Source: Erinaceus europaeus
Taxonomy: Eukaryota > Chordata > Mammalia > Eulipotyphla > Erinaceidae
DNA length: 64,000 nt
Direction: 5' to 3'
Assembly (NCBI RefSeq): GCF_950295315.1
Contig: NC_080166.1
Location: 103,385,693-103,449,692 of the forward strand
How positions within the stretch are numbered: position 1 is the first letter of the stretch; each line of letters opens with the position of its first letter. The notes under the pieces were generated by a model, which was not told where the DNA came from, searched no databases, and saw only the letters and a program-made list of their open reading frames with translations. The translations under genes were made by a program, and so were the position numbers. Of the stretch, positions 20,606 through 30,609 are shown one piece after another.

Positions 20606-20828
20606 GCTGTAGCTTACTGAGTTTCTGGAGAGGTCCTGGTTGTATTTTATTGAGTTTTCAGGTGATTTTTATTATTTTTTCCCCTAGTTTATTAGGAGCC
20701 TTATCGAAAACAGCTCCCACTCCATAGCCACATCTCCGGAAGATCCTGAGCCTGGCTTCTAAAATCTCCTGAGTGATTTTTCTAGTTATTCTATGCCTGA
20801 ATGATTAGCTCTAAAATCCCCAAGATAA

Positions 20829-21050
20829 TGGGGATCGGCAGTGGCTCACCTGGTAGACTGTACACATTAAAGTGCTCAAGGGCCAGTGTTCAAGGCCCTG
20901 GTTCTCTCATGCACAGAGAGGAGAATTGCTTCATGAGTGGTGAACGAGTCCTGCAGTCAGTCTCTGTCTCTCTCTGTCTCTCTCTCTATCTCTCTCCTTT
21001 TTAAAATTTCTGTCTCAATCCAAAATAAAAACAAGCAAGTAACAACACAA
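20829..21050 (+). mobile_element. Family-2-like SINE
   Basis: 'ggggatcggcagtggctcacc' head, 'agtgttcaaggccctgg' B-box region, CT-rich body, and 'caatccaaaataaaaac' tail. It is more diverged than the other family-2 copies. Confidence 0.7.
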
Positions 21051-21307
21051 ATACCAAGGAAATTCCTTTCTGGTCTCTATCATTGTCGATTCTTTAGTTT
21101 CTCCTATAGCTTTATAAATGTATAGTCATGCATCCTCTTCTTTTTTATTTCTTTACACTCACTGTAAAGCATGATTGTGAGAAGTAACATATGAATTTAT
21201 AATTGGAAAACTTTAAATAATATTTCATGGAATGAATATACATTTGTATTTGTCATTTTATGCAATTAAAAACTTAAATTGTTTCTAAATTTGGACCATT
21301 GCTATGA

Positions 21308-21602
21308 ACACTTTTTTTTTCCCCACCAGGATTATCCCTAGCACTCAGGATAATTTTTTTTTAATCCCTGTATGATTACACTATTCCTGGCTGCCATTTT
21401 TTTTCTCCTTTTCTATGGATAGGAGGTGACATACAGGAAAAAATATAGAGGGAGAGACAGAGATAAAATTAGAGACACAATAGCATCATTCCACACCACT
21501 CATGAAGTTTGCCTTCAGGAGGGGCTTACAGGTAGTTGCCCAGGGCTTTAACCCAGGTCCAAGCACATGGTAATGGGTGCAGTCTACCTGATAAGCCACC
21601 TG
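21308..21602 (-). mobile_element. Composite tRNA-derived SINE, old
   Basis: T run, then the 3' module ('accaggattatccctagcac...ggctgcc'), body ('gaggtgacatacagg...gagacagagataaaattag') and head ('acccaggtccaagcac', 'taagccacct'). Confidence 0.65.
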
Positions 21603-21767
21603 TTAATTCTTAGCTGCTCTGAATTATTTTTATATGAGTTTTTTTCTGTGATTATATCTTTTCTTTTCTTTTTACTGTTAACAGAGTTAGTTCTGTATTT
21701 CAGTGCTTGCATAAAGAACCACCATTTTAACTACCATTTTTTTCTCTTTCTTTCCATCCTTTCTCTT

Positions 21768-21955
21768 ACTTTTTATTTATTTTTATTTTAGGTAATAGAA
21801 ATTGAGAGAAAGGAGATAGGAGAGAGAAATAAAGACACCTGCAGCATTGTTTCACTGCTAATGAACATTTCCCACTGCATAAAAGTAACCAGGAGCTAGC
21901 TAACATGTGTGTTTTACTGGGTGTCCCACCTCCTGGAATTTCATGCTTATTAACT
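21768..21955 (-). mobile_element. Family-2 SINE, degraded
   Basis: 'ggtaatagaaattgagagaaagg', 'gacacctgcagcattgtttcac', 'aacatttcccactgca'. The head is eroded. Confidence 0.6.
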
Positions 21956-22380
21956 TTTTACCTATGAATTGAATTGCAGAATGTTCAGATATAATTTACC
22001 CTTAGAAAAACAATATTTCAGAGCAGTTCTATTTTATAACAGCACTAGCAATGAGTGATTTTTCTTGTTTTTCAGTTCCTTGCCAGCATTTATTATTATC
22101 ACATTTGTGGTTATTCATATTGGGATTAAATTATATCTAATGATATTTAATCATATTTCCAATAGAATTTAAAGCTCCTGAAGAATAATGAGATTGCTTA
22201 TTTCTTTTTGTAATCACTGTCAGTTTAAAATTTTATATCTATGTGAAATAATTTTAAGTCCTTACTCATTGAAATTTGTCTGTTTGCTTATATATTATGC
22301 ATCATTAAAAGTAATTATGATTTGTAATATAGTGATATGATAAGTGAATTTATTTGAAATGTTTGGCTCATTTGATCCTT

Positions 22381-22708
22381 TTTTTTTTTTTTTTGCCTCC
22401 AGGGTTATTGCTGGGGCTCAGTGACTGCACCAGGAATCCACTGCTCCTGGAGGCTATTTTTCCCATTTTGTTGCCCTTGTTGTTGTCATTATTGCCATTG
22501 CTATTGTTGGATAGGACAGAGAGAAATGGAGAGAAGAGGGGATGACAGAGTGGGGAGAGAAAGTTAGACACCTACAGACTTAGTTCACTGTTTGTGAAGC
22601 GACCCCCCCTACAGGTGGGGCGCTGGAGTCTCTAACCAGTATCCTACCGCTGGTCCTTGGTGCTTTGAGCCATGTGCACTTAACCCGCTGCACTACTGCC
22701 CGGCCCCC
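22381..22708 (-). mobile_element. Composite SINE with inverted-repeat-bounded 3' module
   Basis: Full minus-strand element. From the plus-strand left: 14-nt T run, a 60-bp module bounded by perfect 9-bp inverted repeats ('gcctccagg' 22395-22403 and 'cctggaggc' 22446-22454), then an ERI-type body ('ttgttgcccttgttgttg', 'ggataggacagagagaaatgg') and tRNA-like head ending 'ctactgcccggccccc'. Flanks 'ggctcatttgatcctt' (22365-22380) and 'ggctcaattaatcctt' (22709-22724) are a 16-bp duplication with two mismatches, so head, body and module moved as one unit. Confidence 0.85.
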
Positions 22709-22724
22709 GGCTCAATTAATCCTT

Positions 22725-23029
22725 AACATTCCTTTAATTGAATTGTTATTTTAATGAAATTTGGTTCATCATTCATTATTATTATTATTACTTTATGATT
22801 AAGAGTTTGGCCCTCTCTAAGACATCTTTTCCTAACTTACAGAGTGTATATGCAGTATGAATTTATATCCATTATTGAAACAACAGTTTTCTGTTACTCT
22901 TTAAGAACATATTCTCTTTGTAACTCAGCTTTTCCAGACCTTCTGTGCCCACTCTAGTTTGGTAGTATCATATGCATTTTATCTCTTAATATCAAAAATA
23001 TCTTCAATAGATGTTATTTATTCTTTCGT
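22725..23029. other. No feature recognised
   Basis: Includes a short ATT run at 22777-22791. Otherwise no recognisable feature. Confidence 0.45.
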
Positions 23030-23113
23030 TGACTCCGGAGTCATCATTGGGGTCTCGGTCCTGTCACAAAGAATCTATTATTCTTGGTATCCATTAATTT
23101 TTTCTTTCTCTTT

Positions 23114-23170
<57 letters not shown>

Positions 23171-23345
23171 TAAATTGATAAGACACAGAGAAAAAAATGG
23201 AGATGGGAGGGAGAAATAATGAGGGAAAGAGAAAGTCCTGTTTCACTGCTTATTGAACTATCCCTCTGCAGGTAGGGAGTAGAAAAGGCTAGAACCTGGG
23301 TCCTCTGTATGGTCTTGCACTCAGCTGGGAGTACCACCAGCTAGC
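23030..23345 (-). mobile_element. Composite SINE with expanded internal microsatellite
   Basis: Diverged module at 23030-23095, then the microsatellite, then body ('attgataagacacagag') and head ('gaacctgggtcctctg', 'gtaccaccagctagctcc'). Confidence 0.65.
23112..23169 (+). repeat. TTTC microsatellite
   Basis: About 14 uninterrupted TTTC units, grown inside the pyrimidine tract of the surrounding minus-strand SINE. Confidence 0.95.
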
Positions 23346-23689
23346 TCCACAATACATATCATTTTAATGTTCCAGATATTAAACAGAAGTTGAAGATATT
23401 AATTTTCATATTTTTCTATTCTTATTATTATTGTTATCATATAGCCTGGTCTCTCTCATACATAAAATGCTGACACAACTTTTGGGCCAATTTTCATTAA
23501 AGAAACAAAAGGAGATAAACGGAGATAATGATTAGCTACAACACCCAAAACTTACCACTGTGCTGTTGTAAACATGGTTGTCTACATGGCAAGGTAGATT
23601 TCAATCTTAGTGAATTATTGCTCTAGCTACACATTTGCAAAAATTAATGGAAATATTTTACATATGTCATGATCTAATACATTTCTTTT

Positions 23690-23855
23690 TCTTACAGTGG
23701 CTTCCCACAAGCACAATTCTACCACTACAAATAGATTATTTTTCTCACTTCCTAATACTCTCATATAGTTACAGAAGCCTGAATTCAGGGTTTTCGTACT
23801 TGGTAAAGAGAACTCTTTACCAGGCAAGCTATCTACCAGACCCCAAGTTAAAGGA
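23690..23855 (-). mobile_element. Third-family SINE, degraded
   Basis: On the plus strand 'cctgaattcagggttttcg' and 'caggcaagctatctaccagacccc' are the complement of a tRNA-like B box and A-box head. Confidence 0.5.
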
Positions 23856-23994
23856 TTTTATAATTGTGAAATAGGCTATTCAGTGAAGAGAAAGCTTACT
23901 GTTATTTTTTTAATCAACTTTGAAGTTTAGTATCTTCAGACTGACTTTTTTTTTCCAGGTAAAAAGACAGAGACAGAAATATGAGAAAGACAGG

Positions 23995-24125
23995 ACAACA
24001 ATGAATCTCCCAGCATCACTGTGCATCCCTGCCCCATGAAGCTGAACATCAACTCTTACCCTCCACCCAGAGATTTTTACTTTGGTTCCCTACTCCAAAC
24101 TCAGTAAGATCTTGTAAAAGCTGTA
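23995..24125 (-). mobile_element. Possible old L1 3'UTR fragment
   Basis: 'accctccacccagagatttt', 'tactttggttccctactcc' matches 41690-41725 and 13780-13805, which are L1 3'UTR. The rest is too diverged. Confidence 0.4.
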
Positions 24126-24324
24126 TTCTAAGAGACAGGAACATATTCAGTCTACTGGTAAGAAATCTGACATAAGTAGTTAGTCATAGAAGACACTGAA
24201 ACCTAATAAATATGATTTCAGTTGCATATCACATCAGAAGATTTGCAGAAACTCATGATCTGATATTGTCAGACCCCTTTTTTTAATTGAATAGATCCAC
24301 TATTTAACAAACAAATATGTGACT

Positions 24325-24440
24325 GAGGGTGGGGGGTGACTCAGCAGTAGAGCATAGGATTTGCATGAGTGACTCCTTGCCTATGCTTAGTCTCTGGCAA
24401 TGCATAACCCAGAGCGAGACTGTTCTTTTTATATCTCTAA
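24325..24440 (+). mobile_element. Third-family SINE, degraded
   Basis: 'tgactcagcagtagagcatag' A-box region and 'gcttagtctctggcaatgc', then 'gagactgttctttttatatctc'. Confidence 0.5.
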
Positions 24441-25450
24441 TTTAATAACTAAAATTTTTAACTTCATATTAATTGATATTGGTGAAATTTTGAAATTTAA
24501 AAGCCAGAAAGACAAAACATAGCATTCTATAGATACATATATAAACGTTGGTCAAAGCCAACTTCTAAAACGTAGAATTTGTGTTTTTAAGTTGTGATGG
24601 CTTTAATTTTGAGAGAGGAATGTCACCCTTATAACTTGCTTAATGAAATGAACCTAATTATCCCATTGCATTTTGTACTAGCGGGTAGGTCATCAGAGAC
24701 CACTTTTAATATTTGCATTCATTTCTAGTACCAATCATATTCCAAGAAGTAAGAATATGGTAATTAGTTTCTGTCACTTGAAAGCAATATCCCTGAATTA
24801 TTTTATTTCAGTTTATTGAACTCTAGTTGCCTATTTTGAAAAGTTTATTAGAATACAAGTCACATGAAAAATCTTGCTTCAATACATTTTATAGTGTCTT
24901 TATTTCCACTACATGATTAGTACCAAAAAACTTAATCCAAATGCAACAATCCCTTTCTGTTATTATGGTTTCTAATTTTGTAAATTGTTATTAAGCACTA
25001 AATATTCATGAGTTGTTTATTTTTTAGTTGTCAGCAATGATGTAGTGTGTTGCTGGGGGCTAGTTTTGTTGTAGATATTGTTATTAATCAAGCATAATGC
25101 ATTCAAATGCTCTTTGAAGAATATGCTGTATATATAAAGTAATAAGAATGTATATTTTATATTCTATTAGTCATTTTTAGGAAAGCTATCAAATGCTTTA
25201 GTATTATTTTTCATTTGAAAAGAAGTCATTCAGTCATTAATTCATCAATTTAGAACTAAATCAATTAATCTTACCATAGCATGGCTTAACCTGAACTATA
25301 TATTTCCTAAGACTCATTTAACATCTTTGAAAGTCTGTTTTTGAGACATATATCAAAGTGGAGATAATATAAAATTATCATTAGAGGATACTTAAGACTT
25401 CAATATTAGAATTAACTATGTAAATCTTTGTCTATCAAAATACATATTTG
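24441..25450. other. No feature recognised
   Basis: About 1 kb of AT-rich sequence free of recognisable repeats or genes. Confidence 0.5.
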
Positions 25451-25466
25451 CAGAGACTCAATACTA

Positions 25467-25698
25467 GTTATCTTTTATTTTTTAACATCTTTTTTTATTT
25501 ACTGGATAGAGACAACCAGAAATTGAGAGGAAAGGGGGTAATAGGGATGGAGAGAGATAGAGAGACACCTGCACCCCTGCTTCACCACTCGCAAAGCTTT
25601 CCCCTTGCAAATGGGGATCTGGGGCTGGAACCAGGGTCCTTGGGCACTGCAACAACTGCACTCAATGCACTCAACCAGGTGTGTCACAACCCGTCCTC
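25467..25698 (-). mobile_element. Family-2 SINE with target duplication
   Basis: Full-length minus-strand copy ending in head complement 'gtgtgtcacaacccgtcctc'. 'gagactcaatacta' (25453-25466) and 'gagactcaatatta' (25699-25712) flank it, one mismatch in 14. Confidence 0.87.
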
Positions 25699-25712
25699 GA
25701 GACTCAATATTA

Positions 25713-26163
25713 ATATTTATAGATAGCATTCTTTTAGTAACTTTTGATTAGGTTATAAAGGCCTATAACTTCAGAAAATAAAAAATGACAGCGCTCATTT
25801 CTTTCATAGTAACAATGATGATCATGACACTAAAGCAAAAAACAAATCAGTTTAGCTATTTATGGACTCAATGCTGTATTCTACTTTTAAAGTTTGATAG
25901 TTCAATTAATTTTATTATTTCAAATGATGCTACAATTCATTTGAATAAATTTATTACTGTAACTACACTGGGTTCTATTACTAAACAAGTTAATATTACC
26001 TCCCAAAGGAATAGATTTTGACAGTCATGACATCCTTATTTAGTGGATATGTTATTAATAAATGTTCATGGTACACACCATTCTTTGGTTGATTTTGATT
26101 TCAAGATACTATTTGATGTATAGGAGTTCCTAAACTAATGTTCAAGACTATATAGTAAATTCT
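25713..26163. other. No feature recognised
   Basis: AT-rich. The 78-codon open frame at 25785-26021 has no recognisable domain and AT-rich codons, so I treat it as chance. Confidence 0.45.
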
Positions 26164-26370
26164 TTCTTTTTAAAAATTTTTATTTATAAAAGGGAAACAC
26201 TGACAAAACCATAGGATAAGAGGGGTACAACTCCACAAAGTTCCCACCACCAGAAACTACATATACCATCCTTTTCCCTGATAGCTTCCCTATTCTTTTT
26301 TCCTATAGGAGTATGGACCAAGGGACATTATAGGGTACAGAAGGTGGAAGGTCTGCCTTATGTAATAAAA
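26164..26370 (-). mobile_element. L1 3' terminal fragment
   Basis: Only the last 200 bp or so of an L1: A-rich end complement 'atttttatttataaaaggg', then 'gataagaggggtacaactcc', 'gcagaaggtggaaggtctg'-like sequence. A strongly 5'-truncated insertion. Confidence 0.82.
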
Positions 26371-27088
26371 CCCAGAAAGCAAGTGCTATCGAGGAAAGTA
26401 AAATATTCTCTGAATTCAAAGATTAACAGTATGTTTTTTCTTATCAGTAAGTTACAAACTTAGTAAAACCTCACTAAGAATTCAATGCTATTTATTCTGG
26501 GAGAACAATGAATAATCTTAAAAAATAAAGAATTTTGAAATGTGCACAACAGATTAAGCATGGATGTTTTAGTTAATACATATACATATATATATATATA
26601 CAAATCAGTGAATATAAATTAAAATAACTATAAACATAAATCTACTATTCATCAGAATCACTTGAATGACTTAAAATAAATGACCTACTGCTCAAATTCA
26701 AGAAAAATCAGATAAATAGAATTGATGTCAAAGTGAGATTAAAAATAAAAAACAATAAAAATGATCATAATCACTATTGCAGAGAAATTTGAAAAAATGA
26801 GAACTCTCATACAATATTGATATGAATATATACTATAAAGGTCAATCTGACAATTAAATATAAAATTTGCATAAACTTGGTCTCAGCAATTTTACCTCTG
26901 GAACTTCTCCTTAAAATTATTTTAATATTGGTACACTGATAGTGTAAAACTGCTTATTAGTTTACAATAGGAAAAGTAAAGTGTTGATTTATTGAGATTA
27001 TCTAAAAGTAAAATAAAAAGTGAAAGACAAGAGTAAAAGAAGAAAATTCTATTTAATAATTTAAAACCAAAACTGTCTCAAAAAGCAA
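26371..27088. other. No feature recognised; short TA run
   Basis: AT-rich. A TA microsatellite of about ten units lies at 26581-26600. Confidence 0.5.
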
Positions 27089-27089
27089 C

Positions 27090-27640
27090 CATTATGAGTC
27101 CTAAGGTGTTAAACACACCCATCCAAAAAGATCTGTGTATACCTATGTTCATAGTAGTACAATTTGTAATAGCCAAAATCTGGAAGTAACCTAGGTACCA
27201 ACAACGGATGAGTGGTTGAAAATGTAGTAGTATATATACACAATGGAATAGTACTCAGCTACTAAGAATAATGAATTCACCTTCTTCCCCTCATCTTGAA
27301 CAGAGCTGGAAAGAATCATGTTCAGTGAGATAAACCCAAAGTGAAGGATGGATATGGGATGATCTCACTCACAGACAGAAGTTGAAACATAAGAACAAAA
27401 AGGGAAACTACAATGTAAAACTTGGACAGGGTTTAGTGTATTGCACCAATATAAAGGACTCTAGGGGGTGGTGGTGGGCTTTCAGGTCCTGGTGCATGAT
27501 GGTCAAGGAGGACCAGGCCTGGGTGCCATGCCCCACTCAACTCCAGATCAACGGGTCTGACAGGGTCAGCACCTAGGAAAACTCTCTTCAAGAATTCTGG
27601 GAGTGGGTCTTGGCATCCTGAGCAGATCTAAATTGGAAAC
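27090..27640 (+). mobile_element. L1 fragment: ORF2 C-terminus plus 3'UTR
   Basis: Plus-strand copy beginning before 'tatgttcatagtagtacaat' (ORF2 end, compare 1304) and continuing into a 3'UTR ('gggaaactacaatgtaaaac', 'caccaatataaaggactc'). This 3'UTR ('caggtcctggtgcatgatgg') differs from the young type at 1547-1999, so it is an older or separate L1 lineage. It ends within about 40 bp of the LTR. Confidence 0.78.
27142..27385 (+). pseudogene. L1 ORF2 C-terminal remnant
   Basis: Base-level homolog of the 80-codon ORF2 end at 1304-1546 ('ggatgagtggttg', 'acacaatggaatagtactc'), but with stops and frameshifts. No continuous frame. Confidence 0.75.
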
Positions 27641-27678
27641 TGATTATTGTTTTCATTATGTACATGGTAATGATGCCG

Positions 27679-28138
27679 TGTAATCTGGGATGAACAGCCC
27701 CTGTTCCCAGATTAGATACAGATGAACAGGAAATGAGGTGGATGAAGTTATGGGTCATCAAATACATAAAGTTTTAGGAAAATTCTTAATAATACTTACT
27801 CACCTCCTATTATGAAATATGTTAAAACTCTACATAAAACACTATCTGCTAAGCCTATTACTCAGAAATGCATCACCTCATAAAGTACGACATTTCTGTA
27901 AAACCACAAGGTCATCTAATCAAGAAATGAGCTTTACTTTCTGTGTCAGATATTGCTTATGTAAGACTGAAAGATATATAAACTCTCACTGACTGAATAA
28001 AAATTGAGTTCAGATTCACCCTCCAACAGAGTGTGGTGTATTCTGTTCTCTCCTGCGCCAACTCCTGACCCACCTGGTGGTCGCCTTCAGAGTTCCCTGA
28101 TCCTTCCTGATGCTCTTTCTCTATAGCAGTCCATCACA
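27679..28138 (+). mobile_element. 5' LTR of a class II endogenous retrovirus
   Basis: It starts 'tgtaatctgggatgaacagc' and ends 'catcaca', two bases before the primer site. Promoter parts are in order: TATA-like 'gatatataaac' (27973-27983), AATAAA at 27996-28001, then about 135 bp of R/U5 ('tctcctgcgccaactcctg'). The end is fixed by the primer site; the start is the nearest sensible TG and could shift by a few bases. Confidence 0.75.
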
Positions 28139-28140
28139 GG

Positions 28141-28158
28141 TGGTGCCCGAACAGGGAC
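28141..28158 (+). other. Retroviral primer-binding site, tRNA-Lys type
   Basis: 'tggtgcccgaacagggac' matches the 18-nt complement of the tRNA-Lys3 3' end at 17 of 18 bases (fourth base T for C). This primer class is used by betaretroviruses and lentiviruses. With the integrase remnant downstream it points to a beta-like class II element. Confidence 0.9.
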
Positions 28159-28311
28159 ATGAAGGAAGACCGACCAGGTAAGACGACTATCAGAATCATA
28201 TCTTCTCGGTCAGGATAAGGACCCAGAAGGTTAAGGGAGCTGCAGTCCCGCCATTTAGGAGAAAAGAGAGAGCGGTTTCATAGGAAGCGGGAAGCTAAGA
28301 GAAGAATTAGA

Positions 28312-28353
28312 ATGGGGCAGGAGTGCTCAAAGAAATACTGCTCACTATATTAA
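28312..28353 (+). pseudogene. gag start remnant
   Basis: An ATG 154 bp after the primer site opens 'MGQECSKK', the N-myristoylation-type start (Met-Gly) expected of retroviral Gag. A stop appears after 13 codons (28351-28353) and no matrix or capsid homology follows. The start is convincing by position and motif; the rest of gag is deleted or scrambled. Confidence 0.55.
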
Positions 28354-28438
28354 TCAAATATCTCAAAATATTTCTTATAACCTAGCAGTACAGCACATTA
28401 TAGATAGAATACTGAGTGCTTTAGAAGATGTGGTCTTG

Positions 28439-28454
28439 AAAAAAAAGAGGGAGA
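28439..28454 (+). other. Polypurine tract followed by TG
   Basis: 'aaaaaaaagagggaga' is immediately followed by 'tgcagtgcccc'. A polypurine tract directly before a TG is how a 3' LTR begins. The following sequence does not match the 5' LTR at 27679, so if real it belongs to another LTR type or to a recombinant. A TATA-like 'actatataaaaacag' lies about 480 bp on (near 28928). Confidence 0.35.
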
Positions 28455-29439
28455 TGCAGTGCCCCATGCCTCGACCCCCTGTGGAGCTTGACAAGGTCAA
28501 CTGCCATGGCCATGAGTATGACAGACTTCAAGGAAGCTGCATCCCCAGGAATGGGCTAGGACACTGCAAAGGGCTGATGACTGAGCTAGCTGTAGTAACT
28601 TGAGAACCTGGTAACTTTCCAGAAGCAGCCCCTCTGCATGATATATCCCCTAAGACTAGAAGATGGTACACCCCACACAAACATAATAGGCATGCACTCA
28701 TAAGACTCATGCTCCAAAAATCTGAGCCAAAAGAATTTGCAGGACAAATAATAAAGTCACTGATAGGCCAGCTGATTATACAAATGTCAAGGGAAAAACA
28801 AATTAACTAAAAGAAAATAGTGCTACATGTACAGTACAGAGCAGGAACTATGATGCTAGGCAAAACCACAAACCCCAATGCTTACCTTTTGCTTTCGTTT
28901 TGTACCAATGTTTATGTAACTGTGAAACTATATAAAAACAGAAGTTCTAATCAAGTAAAACTGAGTTAAGTTTTTAAGAGATTTTTATGTCTGAATGGAC
29001 CAAAAAATGTTCTGGTTAAAACCTTTTCACTTTAAAACTTAAGAGATTCTTTAGATCTTACTCATGAGTTACTTTCGCTTTCACAGTGACTTGTTACTTC
29101 TGATATAGTTGTTACTGAGCTAAGTCCCCTATTTAGAAAGACTACAAAAATTACTATCAAATAATTGGCTTTTGAGAGAATAGATTCTACTTGTCAAACT
29201 TTAATTAGTTCTTTTAAAGAGTCAGTCAGGCTCACATCCTCCACAGCCTTGGCTGCTGCCACTGCCTTCTCTTCCACACCCCAGTGAGGGTGAGAGAGAG
29301 AAAGAGACAGAGAGAAAAGTGGAAAAAAAGAGGACAGAGGGGAGAAAAATCCTTTACAGCCTTTGCTTCAGTTTCTCATCACTGGGGCCAAAAAAGCACC
29401 ATTAACAAACCCCTGGTTAAATACAAAGGTTTGCTGATA

Positions 29440-29770
29440 GACAATTCTTGTGCTTTTGAAAAACAAAAAGGGGAGACAGGACCACAGACTCCACATAATA
29501 TCCTTAATAGAGCACTCTTTACCATTAATACTTAAAATTTGGATGCACAAAAAAAAAATCTGGCAGTGACAGGTTCTGGAAAACCATAACTAACAGTGGA
29601 TATGCACTGGTTAAATGGAAAGACCCCCTGTCAGGGTCCTGGAAAGAAACAGATCCAGTCCTCATATGGGGACCAGGGCATGTCTGTGCTTTCTCCCATT
29701 CAGATAATGAAACCTGCTGGATACCAGAAAGGTGCATCTGGCAAGTGGAAGAAAAGGAGACAGAATGCCT
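29440..29770 (+). pseudogene. Retroviral pol remnant: integrase C-terminal part
   Basis: In two frames one reads the end of the integrase core ('TPHNILNRALFTINT', then a stop at about 29533) and the C-terminal DNA-binding domain ('WKDPLSGSWK', 'VLIWGPGHVC', 'CWIPERCIWQ'; about 29615-29740). The Trp-Lys-Gly/Asp-Pro and Trp-Ile-Pro-Glu-Arg patterns are typical of beta/class II integrases. The frame is broken by a stop and shift, and the catalytic D,D,E part is absent. Inactive. Confidence 0.75.
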
Positions 29771-30284
29771 GAGAATGGAGGAACCTGAGAGAGGTAGTGA
29801 CCAGCATGGAAAATATGACACTCTGCTAAACACATAAGATGGAAACAGATCACTCATTTTGATTTTGAAAAGATTAGCTCCGATATGCCCATTTGCCTTC
29901 ATACCAACAATGACACTAATGTTACTGGGTTTTTGGAACTTCAAAGGACATGAGGAGACCTCTACCCCTGCCACAAAGCAGCACACTTGAGAGATACAAC
30001 AGCTGATCCAGCAAAAGAATTCAACTACCTCTAATTTAAATAATAACAAAACGATTTTTTAGATTTTAAAATTGATGATGTTCAGATACAAAAAATTTAA
30101 TGATGCTTAGAGTAAATTTTCTGTTATTCCTTTTCCTCCATGTACTAAGTTTTTAAGAGAGATCATCATACTTGAGAGTGTGTAGATAAAACTAAAAGAA
30201 TGTTACAATAAGGTGAAAGTAACAAGAAAACTAAAGTGAAATTAGAAAGAGGCTCTGATAAATGAGGTTTGATGTAAATAAGAT

Positions 30285-30606
30285 GTGTGGGTAAGAGTAA
30301 GTAAACTCTCGTTGGCTGGGGGTTGGTAAACTTTCATATGTGCGGGAGTTGGCCAGGGAGGAGTCCCCATGCTTTGCAGCAGAGGATTTCTTTAGATGGG
30401 TTACAATGGGTTAAAAAAAGAAAAGCTGTCAGATTTAGAAGATGTGTGGATAAAAGTAAGTGAATTTATGAGGGTAAGAATAAGTGACTGTGTGGGTAAG
30501 AGTAAGTAAGCTTTCATTGGCTGGGGTTTGGTAAACTTTCATATGTGCGGAGTTGGCCAGGGAAGAGTCCACATGCTTTGCAGCAGAAGATTTCTTTAGA
30601 TGGGTT
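30285..30606 (+). repeat. Duplicated block of about 118 bp, spacing about 205 bp
   Basis: 30285-30402 and 30490-30606 are near-identical, from 'gtgtgggtaagagtaagtaa' through 'ctttcatatgtgcgg' to 'tttctttagatgggtt'. Between them lie further partial units ('gatgtgtggataaaagtaag' at 30440, 'gagggtaagaataagtga' at 30470). It lies just after the ERV remnant but no LTR signature was found. Confidence 0.85.
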
Positions 30607-30609
30607 GAG

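Larger units (their letters stand above)
28159..30050 (+). mobile_element. Internal region of a decayed class II ERV
   Basis: About 1.9 kb where an intact provirus would have 6-7 kb. It holds the leader, the gag start and, near its end, integrase sequence. Capsid, protease and reverse transcriptase are not recognisable. No copy of the 5' LTR is found downstream, so the provirus is internally deleted and lacks its 3' LTR. A purine-rich stretch ('gagagagaaagagacagag') at 29290-29345 may be an insertion. Nothing here could encode a working viral protein. Confidence 0.7.

Noticed and set aside
29525..30049. 174-codon open frame on the minus strand
   Set aside because: It is antisense to the retroviral integrase remnant and its downstream sequence. 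No domain, no promoter context.
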